Below, piece by piece: positions 51,923-60,985 of a stretch of DNA of 64,000 nt (within the stretch, counting starts at the first letter, position 1; every line of letters begins with the position of its first letter). The notes under the pieces were generated by a model, which saw nothing but the letters and a program-made list of their open reading frames with translations, was not told the DNA's origin and did no database searches. Both the position numbers and the translations under genes were made by a program. This stretch comes from an uncultured Dysgonomonas sp. Its GTDB lineage: Bacteria > Bacteroidota > Bacteroidia > Bacteroidales > Dysgonomonadaceae. Location of the stretch: assembly GCF_900079725.1 (NCBI RefSeq), contig NZ_LT599032.1, forward strand, positions 1,234,871-1,298,870. The letters run 5' to 3'.

Positions 51923-52289
51923 ATAAATGATAATGAATTTCAAATGATTTTATCTATAGAAAGGAGTGTCGTAACCCAGAGTTCTTTGACATATTAATTT
52001 GGCATACCATTTTCGAGATGGTAAAGAGGAACAATCTATAAATTATGTAACATGTGTTACCTTTTTGTTGAAAGCTGATAATGGAAAGTGACAGGGAATA
52101 GGGATAAGGTGTTTTCTTGTTTACTGCAAAAGTTGTTACTTTTGTTACCTTTTAACAAGTAATGAGTTTTAAATAATAAGTAATAAGTTGAAGAACTGTA
52201 TTTTTGTTGACTGCTAACTGTAAATAGTGTTACCTTTGTTACCTTTTTTCAAAAAATAAAACGAGGAAAGCATATCTGGATTTTTGATA
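51923..52289. repeat. Repeat-filled gap before the NlpC/P60 gene
   Basis: No gene. Contents: boxA-like GTTCTTTGACAT (51981-51992, plus strand), dyad TACCAT-N7-ATGGTA (52005-52023), GTAACATGTGTTAC (52047-52060), TGTTACTTTTGTTAC (52134-52148), GTTGACTGCTAACTGT (52206-52221) and TGTTACCTTTGTTAC (52228-52242). Each word recurs in the gap at 4677-5195, mostly in the opposite orientation. Confidence 0.65.
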
Positions 52290-52319
52290 AAAAGAAAAAG
52301 AGATACCTTTCGATATCTC
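52290..52319 (-). terminator. Terminator after the larger NlpC/P60 gene
   Basis: On the minus strand GAGATATCGAAAGGTATCTC folds as a 6-bp stem with an 8-base loop and is followed by CTTTTTCTTTTT. Confidence 0.7.
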
Positions 52320-52344
52320 CCCGTATTTCAATATTAACTAAATA

Positions 52345-53097
52345 TTAATTCCTTCCGCCTTTACGCCAGGTCCTGCTGTAATAACCTTCGGCCAAAGAGC
52401 TTACTATAACACCATATTTTATAGATGCGTGGATAAATTTACCTTCTCCCAGATACACTCCTACATGATTGATATATTTCTTGTTGAAAGTGGAAAAGAA
52501 TACCATATCACCGGGGATAAGATCTTCTTTATCAAGGATAGACTCCTTCACATTTTTAGCAATAGTGGTACTCACCCTGTCCAGCTGTTGCCCAAATACG
52601 TTCTTATACATAATATTGGTGAACCCCGAACAATCAACCGCCTTACGGCTCATTCCACCTCTTCGGTATCGTGTACCCAGCCAGTCGGCTGCTTCACGGT
52701 ACAAAGGCAGAAAAGATGCATCCTTTACAGAAACCCCTAACTGAGATGACAATTCCTGCATCTCTTTAATTTCTATCATATGTTTCTGGAGTGCATCCAT
52801 CGTCCTTGATAAACTGGCATCAGCCATCAAATTATCTGACGAAGGGAATAGGGATGAATGGTCTTCTAAAGTCTGCTTCACCTGAGGCAACGCAATTATA
52901 TTACCATCGGTAGTTTCAACTTCTATATTATGGGCTGATTGTTCTACTTTTACCTTTTTTGTAGTAACTGCACTTGTTTTTGATTTTTTCTTACCTGTTT
53001 TTGAATGCTTTGGTGTTATCGCTGCTATTGGCATAAATCCCATTGAAAACACTAATAGCATAGTGGATATTCTCAAAAATTTCTTCTGTGCAAGCAT
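52345..53097 (-). CDS. Exported NlpC/P60 cell-wall hydrolase
   Basis: A 250-residue protein with an N-terminal signal (about 1-27, ending PIAAITP), a Lys/Thr/Ser-rich linker (30-55), a helical region (70-125) and a C40 peptidase domain from 130. The catalytic Cys is C156 in VDCSGF, with H211 (INHVGVYLG) and H223 (FIHAS). It should cut the D-Glu-diaminopimelate (or related) bond of the peptidoglycan stem peptide. It ends GYYSRTWRKGGRN, almost the same as the next gene upstream, so the two are paralogues. 95 bases separate them. Confidence 0.92.
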   Translation of the reverse strand: MLAQKKFLRISTMLLVFSMGFMPIAAITPKHSKTGKKKSKTSAVTTKKVKVEQSAHNIEVETTDGNIIALPQVKQTLEDHSSLFPSSDNLMADASLSRTMDALQKHMIEIKEMQELSSQLGVSVKDASFLPLYREAADWLGTRYRRGGMSRKAVDCSGFTNIMYKNVFGQQLDRVSTTIAKNVKESILDKEDLIPGDMVFFSTFNKKYINHVGVYLGEGKFIHASIKYGVIVSSLAEGYYSRTWRKGGRN

Positions 53098-53192
53098 AGG
53101 TGTTAAATTTTAAATCGGATAAAAGTAGAAAAATCAACTTAATATATAGCTAAGTATCTGTGTTTTTTATAATTATTTAAGGAGTATTTTAA

Positions 53193-53738
53193 CTATTTTA
53201 TCCGACCTCCCTTTTTCCATGTACGGCTATAATAACCTTCGTCAAGGTGGCTTACGATGACACCTTTTGAGGTTGATGCATGAATAAAACTTCCATTCTT
53301 CAGGTAAATCCCTACATGGTTGATCCGGTTTGAATTCTTAGATGTGGCAAAGAAAACAAGATCACCTGTTTTCAGATTATTTTTAGATACTTTGTGCATC
53401 TTCATATCCGACAGGTCTGATGTCGACCTTGGAATTCTCATTCTATATACTTTCTGATACATCAGAAACGCAAATCCTGAGCAATCGAGGCCTCTCCGTG
53501 ACAATCCCGCATGGCGATAGGGCACTCCAAGCCACTGGGAAACTTCTGCATACAACGGCATATTCTTATCATCATCCTTATCTGTATTACTAAGAGGTAT
53601 ACTTAGTTTTTTGGAAAGCTCCGCTACTTCTTTAGGATCATATAATTGTCCTCCCGGAGTTTTTTGTGTCCCACAGGAAGTAATAAAGAATATCAATATG
53701 ATAAATAAGAAGGAATATGAAATTGTATATCTACGCAT
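53193..53738 (-). CDS. NlpC/P60 lipoprotein
   Basis: A 181-residue lipoprotein with Cys22 in the lipobox (FFITSC), then a C40 peptidase domain with catalytic C86 (LDCSGF), H141 (INHVGIYLK) and H153 (FIHAS). No acidic export signal follows the Cys, so it probably faces the periplasm from the outer membrane, like Spr/MepS. It lacks the linker and helical part of its paralogue at 52345. The pair suggests gene duplication with different anchoring. A -7-like TATCTTTA is 19 bases upstream of the start. Confidence 0.92.
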   Translation of the reverse strand: MRRYTISYSFLFIILIFFITSCGTQKTPGGQLYDPKEVAELSKKLSIPLSNTDKDDDKNMPLYAEVSQWLGVPYRHAGLSRRGLDCSGFAFLMYQKVYRMRIPRSTSDLSDMKMHKVSKNNLKTGDLVFFATSKNSNRINHVGIYLKNGSFIHASTSKGVIVSHLDEGYYSRTWKKGGRIK

Positions 53739-53777
53739 AATGCTTAGTTTAAGTGTTAAAGATAAGGATTATATAAA

Positions 53778-53813
53778 AGAAAAGCGATTCTTGTTTCCAA
53801 AAACCGCTTTTCT
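53778..53813 (-). terminator. Terminator after the BIG2-type lipoprotein gene
   Basis: AGAAAAGCG (53778-53786) and CGCTTTTCT (53805-53813) form a 9-bp stem with an 18-base loop, followed on the minus strand by TTTTATAT. Confidence 0.6.
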
Positions 53814-53844
53814 ATATATTAAATAAAGAGATTAATTTGCTTTT

Positions 53845-54564
53845 TTATTTTTTGATTCCTTCAAATGAAACTGCAAGATCACCAATAAATGGCACTTCAG
53901 CAACTTTAATATCTAAAACTAATTTACCATTTTCAAGGGTACCTTTTACAGTAACAGGTACTGGTATTGAATCGTCAGTACCAACGATCTTTACTTCGAT
54001 ATTTTCTGTTGTTTCAGTCAATGTATATTTATCTCCGGATTTAGTAACAGGCACAGATTTCACTGCAATTCCGGTAACACCTATTGACGCGTCAGGTCCC
54101 ATCGGTATAGTCAGGGTTTCGATAGATAACTTTAGATTATTATTGTCTCCTCTCGACAAAACAATCTCATTCGGCAAATCGCTTACTCCCATCCCAGGTA
54201 TATCTAAAGTTCCTTCGTAAGTAGCAGCGATCTGTTCAGCATAACCTACAACCGTAGCTTTAAGGGTAGCTGTTTTCTTATCCTTATCGGTAACTGTTAT
54301 AGTAGTCTCGCCCGCAGCTACACCTGTTATAGTAATTACATCGCCACTTACCGAAGCGGTTGCAGTCGTTTCACTTGCAGAGCTTACTTTGTAGTCTCCA
54401 TTACCCTGAGTTATTTTTACTGTCACAGTAGCTCCCTGATCAACGCTGGTTTCGCTTTTTTCCAATGTCAGGTTCACCGGATCATCATCGTCACTACTAC
54501 ATGCTGTAAAAGTCAGTCCTAATGAAAAGACAAACATTAATAAACATAAAAGTTTCTTGTTCAT
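53845..54564 (-). CDS. Surface lipoprotein with BIG2-like domain and calycin-like C-terminus
   Basis: A 239-residue lipoprotein with lipidated Cys22 (TFTAC), followed by SSDDDDP, a strong Bacteroidetes surface-export signal. Residues about 30-100 are an Ig-like BIG2 domain (LEKSETSVDQGATVTVKI, ITGVAAGETTITVTD). The C-terminal 130 residues form beta strands in the lipocalin/calycin-like pattern of Bacteroidales hypothetical proteins (ATYEGTLDIPGMG, VTVKGTLENGKLVLDIKV). It probably binds a ligand at the cell surface. No SusC/D genes are near, and it appears monocistronic. Confidence 0.8.
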   Translation of the reverse strand: MNKKLLCLLMFVFSLGLTFTACSSDDDDPVNLTLEKSETSVDQGATVTVKITQGNGDYKVSSASETTATASVSGDVITITGVAAGETTITVTDKDKKTATLKATVVGYAEQIAATYEGTLDIPGMGVSDLPNEIVLSRGDNNNLKLSIETLTIPMGPDASIGVTGIAVKSVPVTKSGDKYTLTETTENIEVKIVGTDDSIPVPVTVKGTLENGKLVLDIKVAEVPFIGDLAVSFEGIKK

Positions 54565-54626
54565 AATGAATTTATTTGGTTAATAAAATTAGTGTCCTAG
54601 ATATATTGATGCATTTTACAAAGCCA

Positions 54627-54650
54627 AAGTTGCATAAAGATATGCAACTT
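54627..54650 (-). other. Perfect 10-bp hairpin upstream of the lipoprotein gene
   Basis: AAGTTGCATA-AAGA-TATGCAACTT lies 63 bases before the lipoprotein start and 61 after the gltD stop. It lacks a U-run on the minus strand and could be an operator or a leader stem. Confidence 0.45.
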
Positions 54651-54688
54651 CGCAAAAGTTATAACACCATAACTATATCTGGCAGCAC

Positions 54689-54712
54689 AAAAGTTAACTA
54701 AAATTAACTTTT
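54689..54712 (-). terminator. AU-rich terminator overlapping the gltD stop
   Basis: AAAAGTTAA and TTAACTTTT make a perfect 9-bp stem with a 6-base loop. On the minus strand it overlaps the TAA stop and ends in TTTTG. Confidence 0.55.
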
Positions 54713-56135
54713 ATTTACTCAAATAATCATCGATATGCTGTGCGGTCTTTCTTCCCGATGCAATACTCGTTACAACTAATGATTGCCCACTTACACAGTC
54801 GCCGGCACCGAATACTTTGGCTACGTTTGTTGCTCTTTTAGAGTCGGTTGCAACATTGTAACGAATATCATCAGTCTTTATATCAAGCTCTTTCAATAAG
54901 CCTTCCTGTATAGGATGGATGAAACCAAGAGCAAGGAAAACAAGGTCTACTTTATGGATTTCAGGCTTTCCTACCTCTTTCATTATATGCTTGCCTGTTT
55001 CGTCTTGTTCCCATGCTACTTCAACAAGCTCTACTGCGGTGAGCTTACCATCTTCACCTATGAATCGCTTGGTATTCAGCGACCAGCGACGTTCACAGCC
55101 TTCAAGGTGTGACGAAGATGTTTTCAGTACAACAGGAAACGGTATCGGCCACGGATTGTCTATATCTTCCAATTTTGGTGGCTTAGGCAAAATTTCAATC
55201 TGCATAACATTAGTCGCTCCCTGGCGATTTGCAGTGCCAATACAGTCTGAGCCCGTATCTCCTCCTCCAATAACAAGAACATTCTTACCTTTAGCATCAA
55301 TAATCTGGTCGGCAGGAATTTCTTCTTTTGCAATCATCTTATTCTGGGCAGTGAGGTATTCCATAGCATAGTGGACACCTTTCAGTTCACGCCCTTCGAC
55401 AGGAAGGTTGCGTGGTACCTGTGAACCGATAGCAACACAGACTGCATCATATTCCTTCAGAATATCTTTGCCCTTTACATCTTTCCCTATTTCAGTATTT
55501 ACTACAAACTTCACACCTTCGGCTTCCATCAACTTCAAGCGACGGTCGATAATATTCTTATTCAGTTTGAAGTCGGGAATACCGAAACGGAGCAAGCCTC
55601 CTATATTGGAATTTTTCTCATAAACAGTCACATCATGCCCTTTCTGATTCAGCTGATTAGCTACTGCCAGTCCCGATGGTCCCGAACCTATCACGGCCAC
55701 TTTCTTTCCGGTACGGTGTGCAGGTATTTTAGGCTGAATGAAACCTTCGTTGAAAGCGTGTTCCAGTGCAGATGCCTCATTCTCGCGAATTGTTACAGGA
55801 GCACGGTGTATCGACAATACACATGATTTTTCACAAGGTGCGGGACAAATACGTCCTGTAAACTCAGGAAAGTCGTTTGTCTGCATCAGTACTTCTGCCG
55901 CCAGTTTCCAGTTACCTCTGTATATATACTCCTGAAATTCGGGCATCTTATTGCCTAGCGGGCATCCCCAATGACAAAACGGGATACCACAATCCATACA
56001 ACGTGATGCCTGTTCGCGGCGGTCTTCTGTATTTAGGGTTTGTTCTACTTCACCAAAATCGAGGATACGCTCCTGTGCCGGACGGTATCCTGCGTCTTTT
56101 CTCTTTACTGTTAAAAATGCTTTTGGATTTCCCAT
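54711..56135 (-). CDS. gltD: Glutamate synthase small subunit
   Basis: A 474-residue flavoprotein that takes electrons from NADPH and passes them to the large subunit. N-terminal Fe-S cysteines lie in CMDCGIPFCHWGCPLGNKMP and ICPAPCEKSCVL, the FAD site in GSGPSGLAVANQL, the NADPH site in VIGGGDTGSDCIGTA, and a final FAD block in GAGDCVSGQSLVV. The length matches other GltD proteins. It follows gltB on the minus strand after a 70-base gap filled by a dyad-word repeat, and is probably co-transcribed with it. Confidence 0.95.
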   Translation of the reverse strand: MGNPKAFLTVKRKDAGYRPAQERILDFGEVEQTLNTEDRREQASRCMDCGIPFCHWGCPLGNKMPEFQEYIYRGNWKLAAEVLMQTNDFPEFTGRICPAPCEKSCVLSIHRAPVTIRENEASALEHAFNEGFIQPKIPAHRTGKKVAVIGSGPSGLAVANQLNQKGHDVTVYEKNSNIGGLLRFGIPDFKLNKNIIDRRLKLMEAEGVKFVVNTEIGKDVKGKDILKEYDAVCVAIGSQVPRNLPVEGRELKGVHYAMEYLTAQNKMIAKEEIPADQIIDAKGKNVLVIGGGDTGSDCIGTANRQGATNVMQIEILPKPPKLEDIDNPWPIPFPVVLKTSSSHLEGCERRWSLNTKRFIGEDGKLTAVELVEVAWEQDETGKHIMKEVGKPEIHKVDLVFLALGFIHPIQEGLLKELDIKTDDIRYNVATDSKRATNVAKVFGAGDCVSGQSLVVTSIASGRKTAQHIDDYLSK

Positions 56136-56140
56136 TTTTT

Positions 56141-56204
56141 ATAGCTGTTAGCTTCTAGCTTTTAGCCACTAGCTTTCGACTAATGGCTGATGGCTAATAG
56201 CTGA
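56141..56204. repeat. Dyad-word tract between gltB and gltD
   Basis: Tandem-like degenerate TAGCTGTTAGCTTCTAGC, TTTTAGCCACTAGC and GGCTGATGGCTAATAGCTGA fill the 70-base intergenic gap inside the operon. It is the same family as at 32272. Confidence 0.65.
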
Positions 56205-56205
56205 T

Positions 56206-59200
56206 TTAGTAATCGAATTCTACTTGTGCTATTTTTTTCTTTATAGCTTCCAGTTTTTCATCCTGTAACACTTTCTTGTATTCAATAGGGGTTACTTTCA
56301 TGAATTTCTCTACCTCTGTATTCCAGTTATCAAGAATGTGTTTTGCCAGAGGACTGTTTGTATATTCATAATGATTGGTGATCAGCTGACGCAGTTCCTT
56401 ACTATCGTAAGTATCTTCTATCAATGTAAGCTCCACCATCTGCATATTGCAATAGTAGTCAAAGTCACCATCTACATTATATACATAAGCAACTCCGCCG
56501 CTCATACCTGCCGCGAAATTTCGTCCTGTCTTTCCAAGCACTACCGTACGGCCACCGGTCATATATTCGCAACAATGGTCTCCGGCTCCTTCCACAACGG
56601 CAGTTGCACCGCTATTGCGCACACAAAAACGCTCTCCTACCCGTCCGTTGATATATATTTCGCCAGAAGTAGCACCATACAGTAAGGTATTACCGGCAAT
56701 GATATTTTCTTCGGGTTTGAAAGTCGATACAGCCGGCGGAACAATGATAATCTTACCACCCGACAAGCCTTTACCTACATAGTCATTGGCATCTCCTTCG
56801 AGTTTGAAGGTAACACCATGAGCAAGGAATGCTCCAAAGCTCTGCCCGGCCGCCCCCTGGAATGTACATTGAATAGTATCTGCAGGAAGTCCCGCATTAC
56901 CGTACTTCTTCGCTATTTCGCCTGAAAGCATAGCGCCTACCGTACGATTCGTATTTCGTATTGTATGGGTAATAACAACAGGCATAGCCTTATCGATAGC
57001 CAGACGTGATGTTGTAATCAATTTCAAATCCAATACATCATCCAGCTTATGCTCCTGATTCTTTATACGGTGTATTGCATTTTCCTTCGCCTCGGCAGGA
57101 AAATAGATAAGACGGGACAAATCCAATTTCTCTACTTTCGCATTTGCTTCGCTTTTCACATATTTCAGCAAATCAGCACGGCCTACTATCTCATCCAACG
57201 ACTTCACACCTAATGATGCCAGATGCTCACGCACTTCTTCGGCCAGAAAGTTGAAGTAGTTAATCAGATATTCGCTACGCCCGATAAATTTCTTCCTCAA
57301 CTCTTCATTCTGGGTAGCCACACCGACAGGACAAGTATTTAGGTGACACTTACGCATCATAATACATCCTAATACTATCAGTGCGCTGGTTGCGAAACCA
57401 AATTCCTCAGCACCTAACATAGCAGCTACTATAATATCGTGTCCGGTCTTCAACTGACCGTCTGTCTGCAAATATACCTGTCCGCGCAGATTGTTCAGTA
57501 CCAAAGTCTGTTGCACCTCAGCCAAACCGATTTCCAGCGGAAGTCCGGCATGCTTGATCGAACTTGCGGGACTTGCACCTGTACCTCCTTCGCAACCACT
57601 GATGACAATGCGGTCAGCTTTGGCTTTGGCCACCCCGGCAGCCACAGTTCCCACTCCGCTTTCAGATACCAATTTCACACTTATCTGTGCTGCCGGATTT
57701 ACGCTCTTCAGATCGAAAATAAGCTGCGCCAAATCTTCGATAGAATATATATCGTGGTGCGGTGGTGGTGATATCAGCGAGATACCCGGAATCGAGTGAC
57801 GAGTCTTCGCTATAATCTGATCTACCTTAAAGCCCGGAAGTTGTCCTCCCTCACCCGGTTTTGCTCCCTGTGCTATCTTGATCTGAAGTTCATCGGCATT
57901 CACCAGATATTCGGTAGTTACTCCGAAGCGGCCGGATGCCACTTGTTTGATAGATGAACGGGCATTTGTTGCAAAACGCTCGGGCAGTTCACCTCCCTCT
58001 CCGGTATTGCTTTTACCTCCGATAGCATTCATTGCCACAGCCATAGCTTCATGTGCTTCGCGGCTGATGGAACCGAACGACATGGCACCTGTTACAAAAC
58101 GCTTGGTAATAGCCGATACCGGTTCTACCTCCGAAATATCGATTGGTTTCTTTGCCAAATCAAAATCAAGGAAGTCGCGCAGGAAAATCTTCTCCGGCTT
58201 TTTGTCGATCGAATTTGTATATTCCCTGAATTTCTTATAACTGCCCAAACGTGTAGACATCTGGAGATTCATTATCGTTTCGGGATTCCAGGCATGATAT
58301 TCGCCATTGCGACGCCATGCATAAATACCCTGACTTACTAATGAAGGATCTACAAAATCTTCCTCGAATGCTTCGTAATATGCTTCGATAGTATCGCTTG
58401 CAATATCGTTCAGGTCAACACCTTCTATTTTGGATGTTGTTCCTTTGAAGTATTTATCTATCACTGCCGAACTGATACCGACAGCTTCAAATATCTGTGC
58501 GCCAATATAGCTTTTCAATGTAGAAATACCCATCTTCGACATAGTTTTCAGCAAACCTTTGTTGATGGCCTTCACGTAATTCTTCATGGCGGTATGGAAA
58601 TCGAGGTGTATATCTCCTTTCTTCACCAATTCTTCGATTACAGCCAATGCCAAATAAGGATTCACCGCATTTGCCCCGTAACCGAACAGCAATGCGAAAT
58701 GCATTACCTCACGCGGTTCGGCAGATTCTACCACAATATCTATCTGCATGCGTTTGCGGCGCTCGACCAAATAATGATGAACAGCAGACACAGCCAGCAG
58801 ACACGGGATAGCGGCACTATCAGGGTTGACCCCCCTGTCGCTGAGAATGATATAGTTGTTACCGTTATCAACGGCCTTTTCAGCTTTCTTACACAGTTCA
58901 TCTATAGCTTTTTCCAGACCTGCACCACCCTGCTTAGGATCGAAAAGCATTGGAAGTACCTCACATTTAAAGCCTTTGTATTGCAGGTGGATCAACAAGT
59001 CGAGTTCCCTGTTGGAAAGGAATGGATTTGACAGGCCAACCATCTTTGTATGCTCCGGCATCGGCTCCAATATATTCTTGTGAAGCGAACCTATATATCC
59101 GGCCAATGACATCACTAACTCTTCACGAATAGGGTCGATAGGCGGATTCGTTACCTGAGCAAACAACTGACGGAAATATGTAAACAGGCGTTGCGGCTTA

Positions 59201-60723
59201 TTCGACAAAACAGCCACCGGCGCATCGTTACCCATCGAGGCGGTAGGTTCTTTTCCTTCCGCTGCCATAGGTGTCAGTATCTTTTCAATATCTTCTTTAT
59301 AATAGCCGAATACTTTCAGCATCTTGGTGTAGTCTTCCACATTATATTTAGGAGTCCTACCCGAAGAAATATCATCGAGTGAAATACGGTTCTTTGCCAA
59401 CCAATCGCGATAAGGATATGCTTTTGCAAGTTTCTCTTTCAGCTCGGCATCATATTGTATAGTACCCTCTTCGGTATCTACCATCAACATCTTACCCGGA
59501 CGAAGACGTCCTTTTTCCTTTATCTCGGACGGTTCGAACGGAAGCACTCCCATCTCTGAAGCCACTACCATAATACCACTGTGAGTCATCAGGTAACGTG
59601 CAGGACGCAGGCCGTTGCGGTCAAGCAATCCTCCTGCATATCGTCCGTCAGAAAACAGCAATGTAGCAGGACCATCCCACGGCTCCATAAATATACTATG
59701 ATATTCATAGAAGGCTTTCAGGTCATTCGAAATCGGATTTTTATCGTTCCATGATTCCGGTACCATCATTGCCATAGCATGCGGAAGCGATTTTCCGGAC
59801 ATCACAAGAAATTCAAGTACATTATCGAATGAAGCGCTATCACTCATATGTGGTTGTACAATCGGCCACAAATCGCTGATATTACCCAACAATTCCGATT
59901 TCAGCACACTTTCGCGGGCTTCCATCCACAGACGGTTACCTTTTATTGTATTGATCTCCCCATTGTGCGCCACCATACGGAAAGGGTGCGCCAGATCCCA
60001 TGTAGGAAATGTATTGGTACTAAAACGTGAGTGTACAAGCGCAATAGCACTTGTAAGGTGCGGGTTCAGCAAATCGGGGAAATAATGGCGGAGCTGCTCC
60101 GACGACAACATCCCTTTATATATGATGCGCTTTGTGGACAGACTAACTATATAGAAAGCTTTCTTTGTCTCTAAAGAGAATACCTTCGAATTGAAGATCT
60201 CCTTCTCTATCTTCTTACGAAGGATATAAAGCCGATGTTCCAGCTCATCCTGGGACATCCCCTCTTCTCCAACTACAAATATCTGTTTTATATTCGGTTC
60301 ATTCGAAAGAGCCATTTCACCCAATATATCACTATTGACAGGTACATCACGTACTGCCAGAAGCCTTAATCCTTCCTTGTCGATATATTGTGTAAGGGTA
60401 ATCATACAAGACTCCATTTCCTTTTCACCCTTAGGCAAAAAGACGAGCCCTGTTCCATAATGTCCTTTTTCAGGGACGGGAATCCCTTGTAGTAGTATAA
60501 ACTCGTGTGGTATCTGCAACATAATACCGGCACCGTCTCCGGTTTTGTTGTCTGCATTTTCTGCCCCACGATGAGTCATGTTCTCCAATACACGGAGACC
60601 ATTCTCAACGATGGCGTGGGATTTAGCACCCTTCATATGAAGCACCATCCCTACCCCGCATGCGTCATGCTCATAGGCCGGGTCATATAATCCGTGCTGT
60701 ACTGCTGATTTTAAATCCTGCAT
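56206..60723 (-). CDS. gltB: Glutamate synthase large subunit
   Basis: A protein of 1505 residues from ATG 60723. A longer frame to 60807 starts upstream of the predicted transcription start and is unlikely. The class II amidotransferase domain has its nucleophile at Cys22 in EHDACGVGM, so a 21-residue propeptide would be removed. The central domain and FMN barrel carry EGGTGASP and GGKSNTGEGGE, and the 3Fe-4S loop is CIMMRKCHLNTCPVGV. The C-terminal beta-helix (GNTLLYGATSG, GGVAYVYN) is complete. It makes two glutamates from glutamine and 2-oxoglutarate, with GltD as partner and GlnN supplying glutamine. Confidence 0.95.
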   Translation of the reverse strand: MQDLKSAVQHGLYDPAYEHDACGVGMVLHMKGAKSHAIVENGLRVLENMTHRGAENADNKTGDGAGIMLQIPHEFILLQGIPVPEKGHYGTGLVFLPKGEKEMESCMITLTQYIDKEGLRLLAVRDVPVNSDILGEMALSNEPNIKQIFVVGEEGMSQDELEHRLYILRKKIEKEIFNSKVFSLETKKAFYIVSLSTKRIIYKGMLSSEQLRHYFPDLLNPHLTSAIALVHSRFSTNTFPTWDLAHPFRMVAHNGEINTIKGNRLWMEARESVLKSELLGNISDLWPIVQPHMSDSASFDNVLEFLVMSGKSLPHAMAMMVPESWNDKNPISNDLKAFYEYHSIFMEPWDGPATLLFSDGRYAGGLLDRNGLRPARYLMTHSGIMVVASEMGVLPFEPSEIKEKGRLRPGKMLMVDTEEGTIQYDAELKEKLAKAYPYRDWLAKNRISLDDISSGRTPKYNVEDYTKMLKVFGYYKEDIEKILTPMAAEGKEPTASMGNDAPVAVLSNKPQRLFTYFRQLFAQVTNPPIDPIREELVMSLAGYIGSLHKNILEPMPEHTKMVGLSNPFLSNRELDLLIHLQYKGFKCEVLPMLFDPKQGGAGLEKAIDELCKKAEKAVDNGNNYIILSDRGVNPDSAAIPCLLAVSAVHHYLVERRKRMQIDIVVESAEPREVMHFALLFGYGANAVNPYLALAVIEELVKKGDIHLDFHTAMKNYVKAINKGLLKTMSKMGISTLKSYIGAQIFEAVGISSAVIDKYFKGTTSKIEGVDLNDIASDTIEAYYEAFEEDFVDPSLVSQGIYAWRRNGEYHAWNPETIMNLQMSTRLGSYKKFREYTNSIDKKPEKIFLRDFLDFDLAKKPIDISEVEPVSAITKRFVTGAMSFGSISREAHEAMAVAMNAIGGKSNTGEGGELPERFATNARSSIKQVASGRFGVTTEYLVNADELQIKIAQGAKPGEGGQLPGFKVDQIIAKTRHSIPGISLISPPPHHDIYSIEDLAQLIFDLKSVNPAAQISVKLVSESGVGTVAAGVAKAKADRIVISGCEGGTGASPASSIKHAGLPLEIGLAEVQQTLVLNNLRGQVYLQTDGQLKTGHDIIVAAMLGAEEFGFATSALIVLGCIMMRKCHLNTCPVGVATQNEELRKKFIGRSEYLINYFNFLAEEVREHLASLGVKSLDEIVGRADLLKYVKSEANAKVEKLDLSRLIYFPAEAKENAIHRIKNQEHKLDDVLDLKLITTSRLAIDKAMPVVITHTIRNTNRTVGAMLSGEIAKKYGNAGLPADTIQCTFQGAAGQSFGAFLAHGVTFKLEGDANDYVGKGLSGGKIIIVPPAVSTFKPEENIIAGNTLLYGATSGEIYINGRVGERFCVRNSGATAVVEGAGDHCCEYMTGGRTVVLGKTGRNFAAGMSGGVAYVYNVDGDFDYYCNMQMVELTLIEDTYDSKELRQLITNHYEYTNSPLAKHILDNWNTEVEKFMKVTPIEYKKVLQDEKLEAIKKKIAQVEFDY

Positions 60724-60785
60724 AGTTATTAGTTGATATATAATTGATAGAAAATTCGATTCCTGCCCCAAACTAAGACAGATGA

Positions 60786-60793
60786 CAAATATA
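60786..60793 (-). promoter_or_regulatory. -7 promoter element of gltB-gltD
   Basis: TATATTTG on the minus strand; start near 60779 and a 56-base leader. It decides for the ATG at 60723 over the upstream one at 60807. Confidence 0.65.
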
Positions 60794-60936
60794 CAAATTT
60801 TCAACACATAAAATCTCCTTTTGTTCGAAAAAATGATTTTTTACATAAAAAGAGCAGATTAAACCTCTTTTATTTAACAAAAATCTATTTAAAATTATTT
60901 TTATATTGAATATCTGATAATATAATTGTTAATTAC

Positions 60937-60944
60937 TACTTTTG
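60937..60944 (+). promoter_or_regulatory. -7 promoter element of flavin-reductase-like gene
   Basis: TACTTTTG matches TAnnTTTG and lies 42 bases before the ATG. No good -33 TTG at the usual spacing. Confidence 0.5.
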
Positions 60945-60985
60945 ATGTTTCACTCATTAAATTAAAAAATTAAAACATAAGAATT

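Noticed and set aside
60724-60807. Upstream start for gltB (28 extra residues)
   Set aside because: The extra start precedes the predicted transcription start at about 60779, and the propeptide length before Cys22 is normal from 60723.
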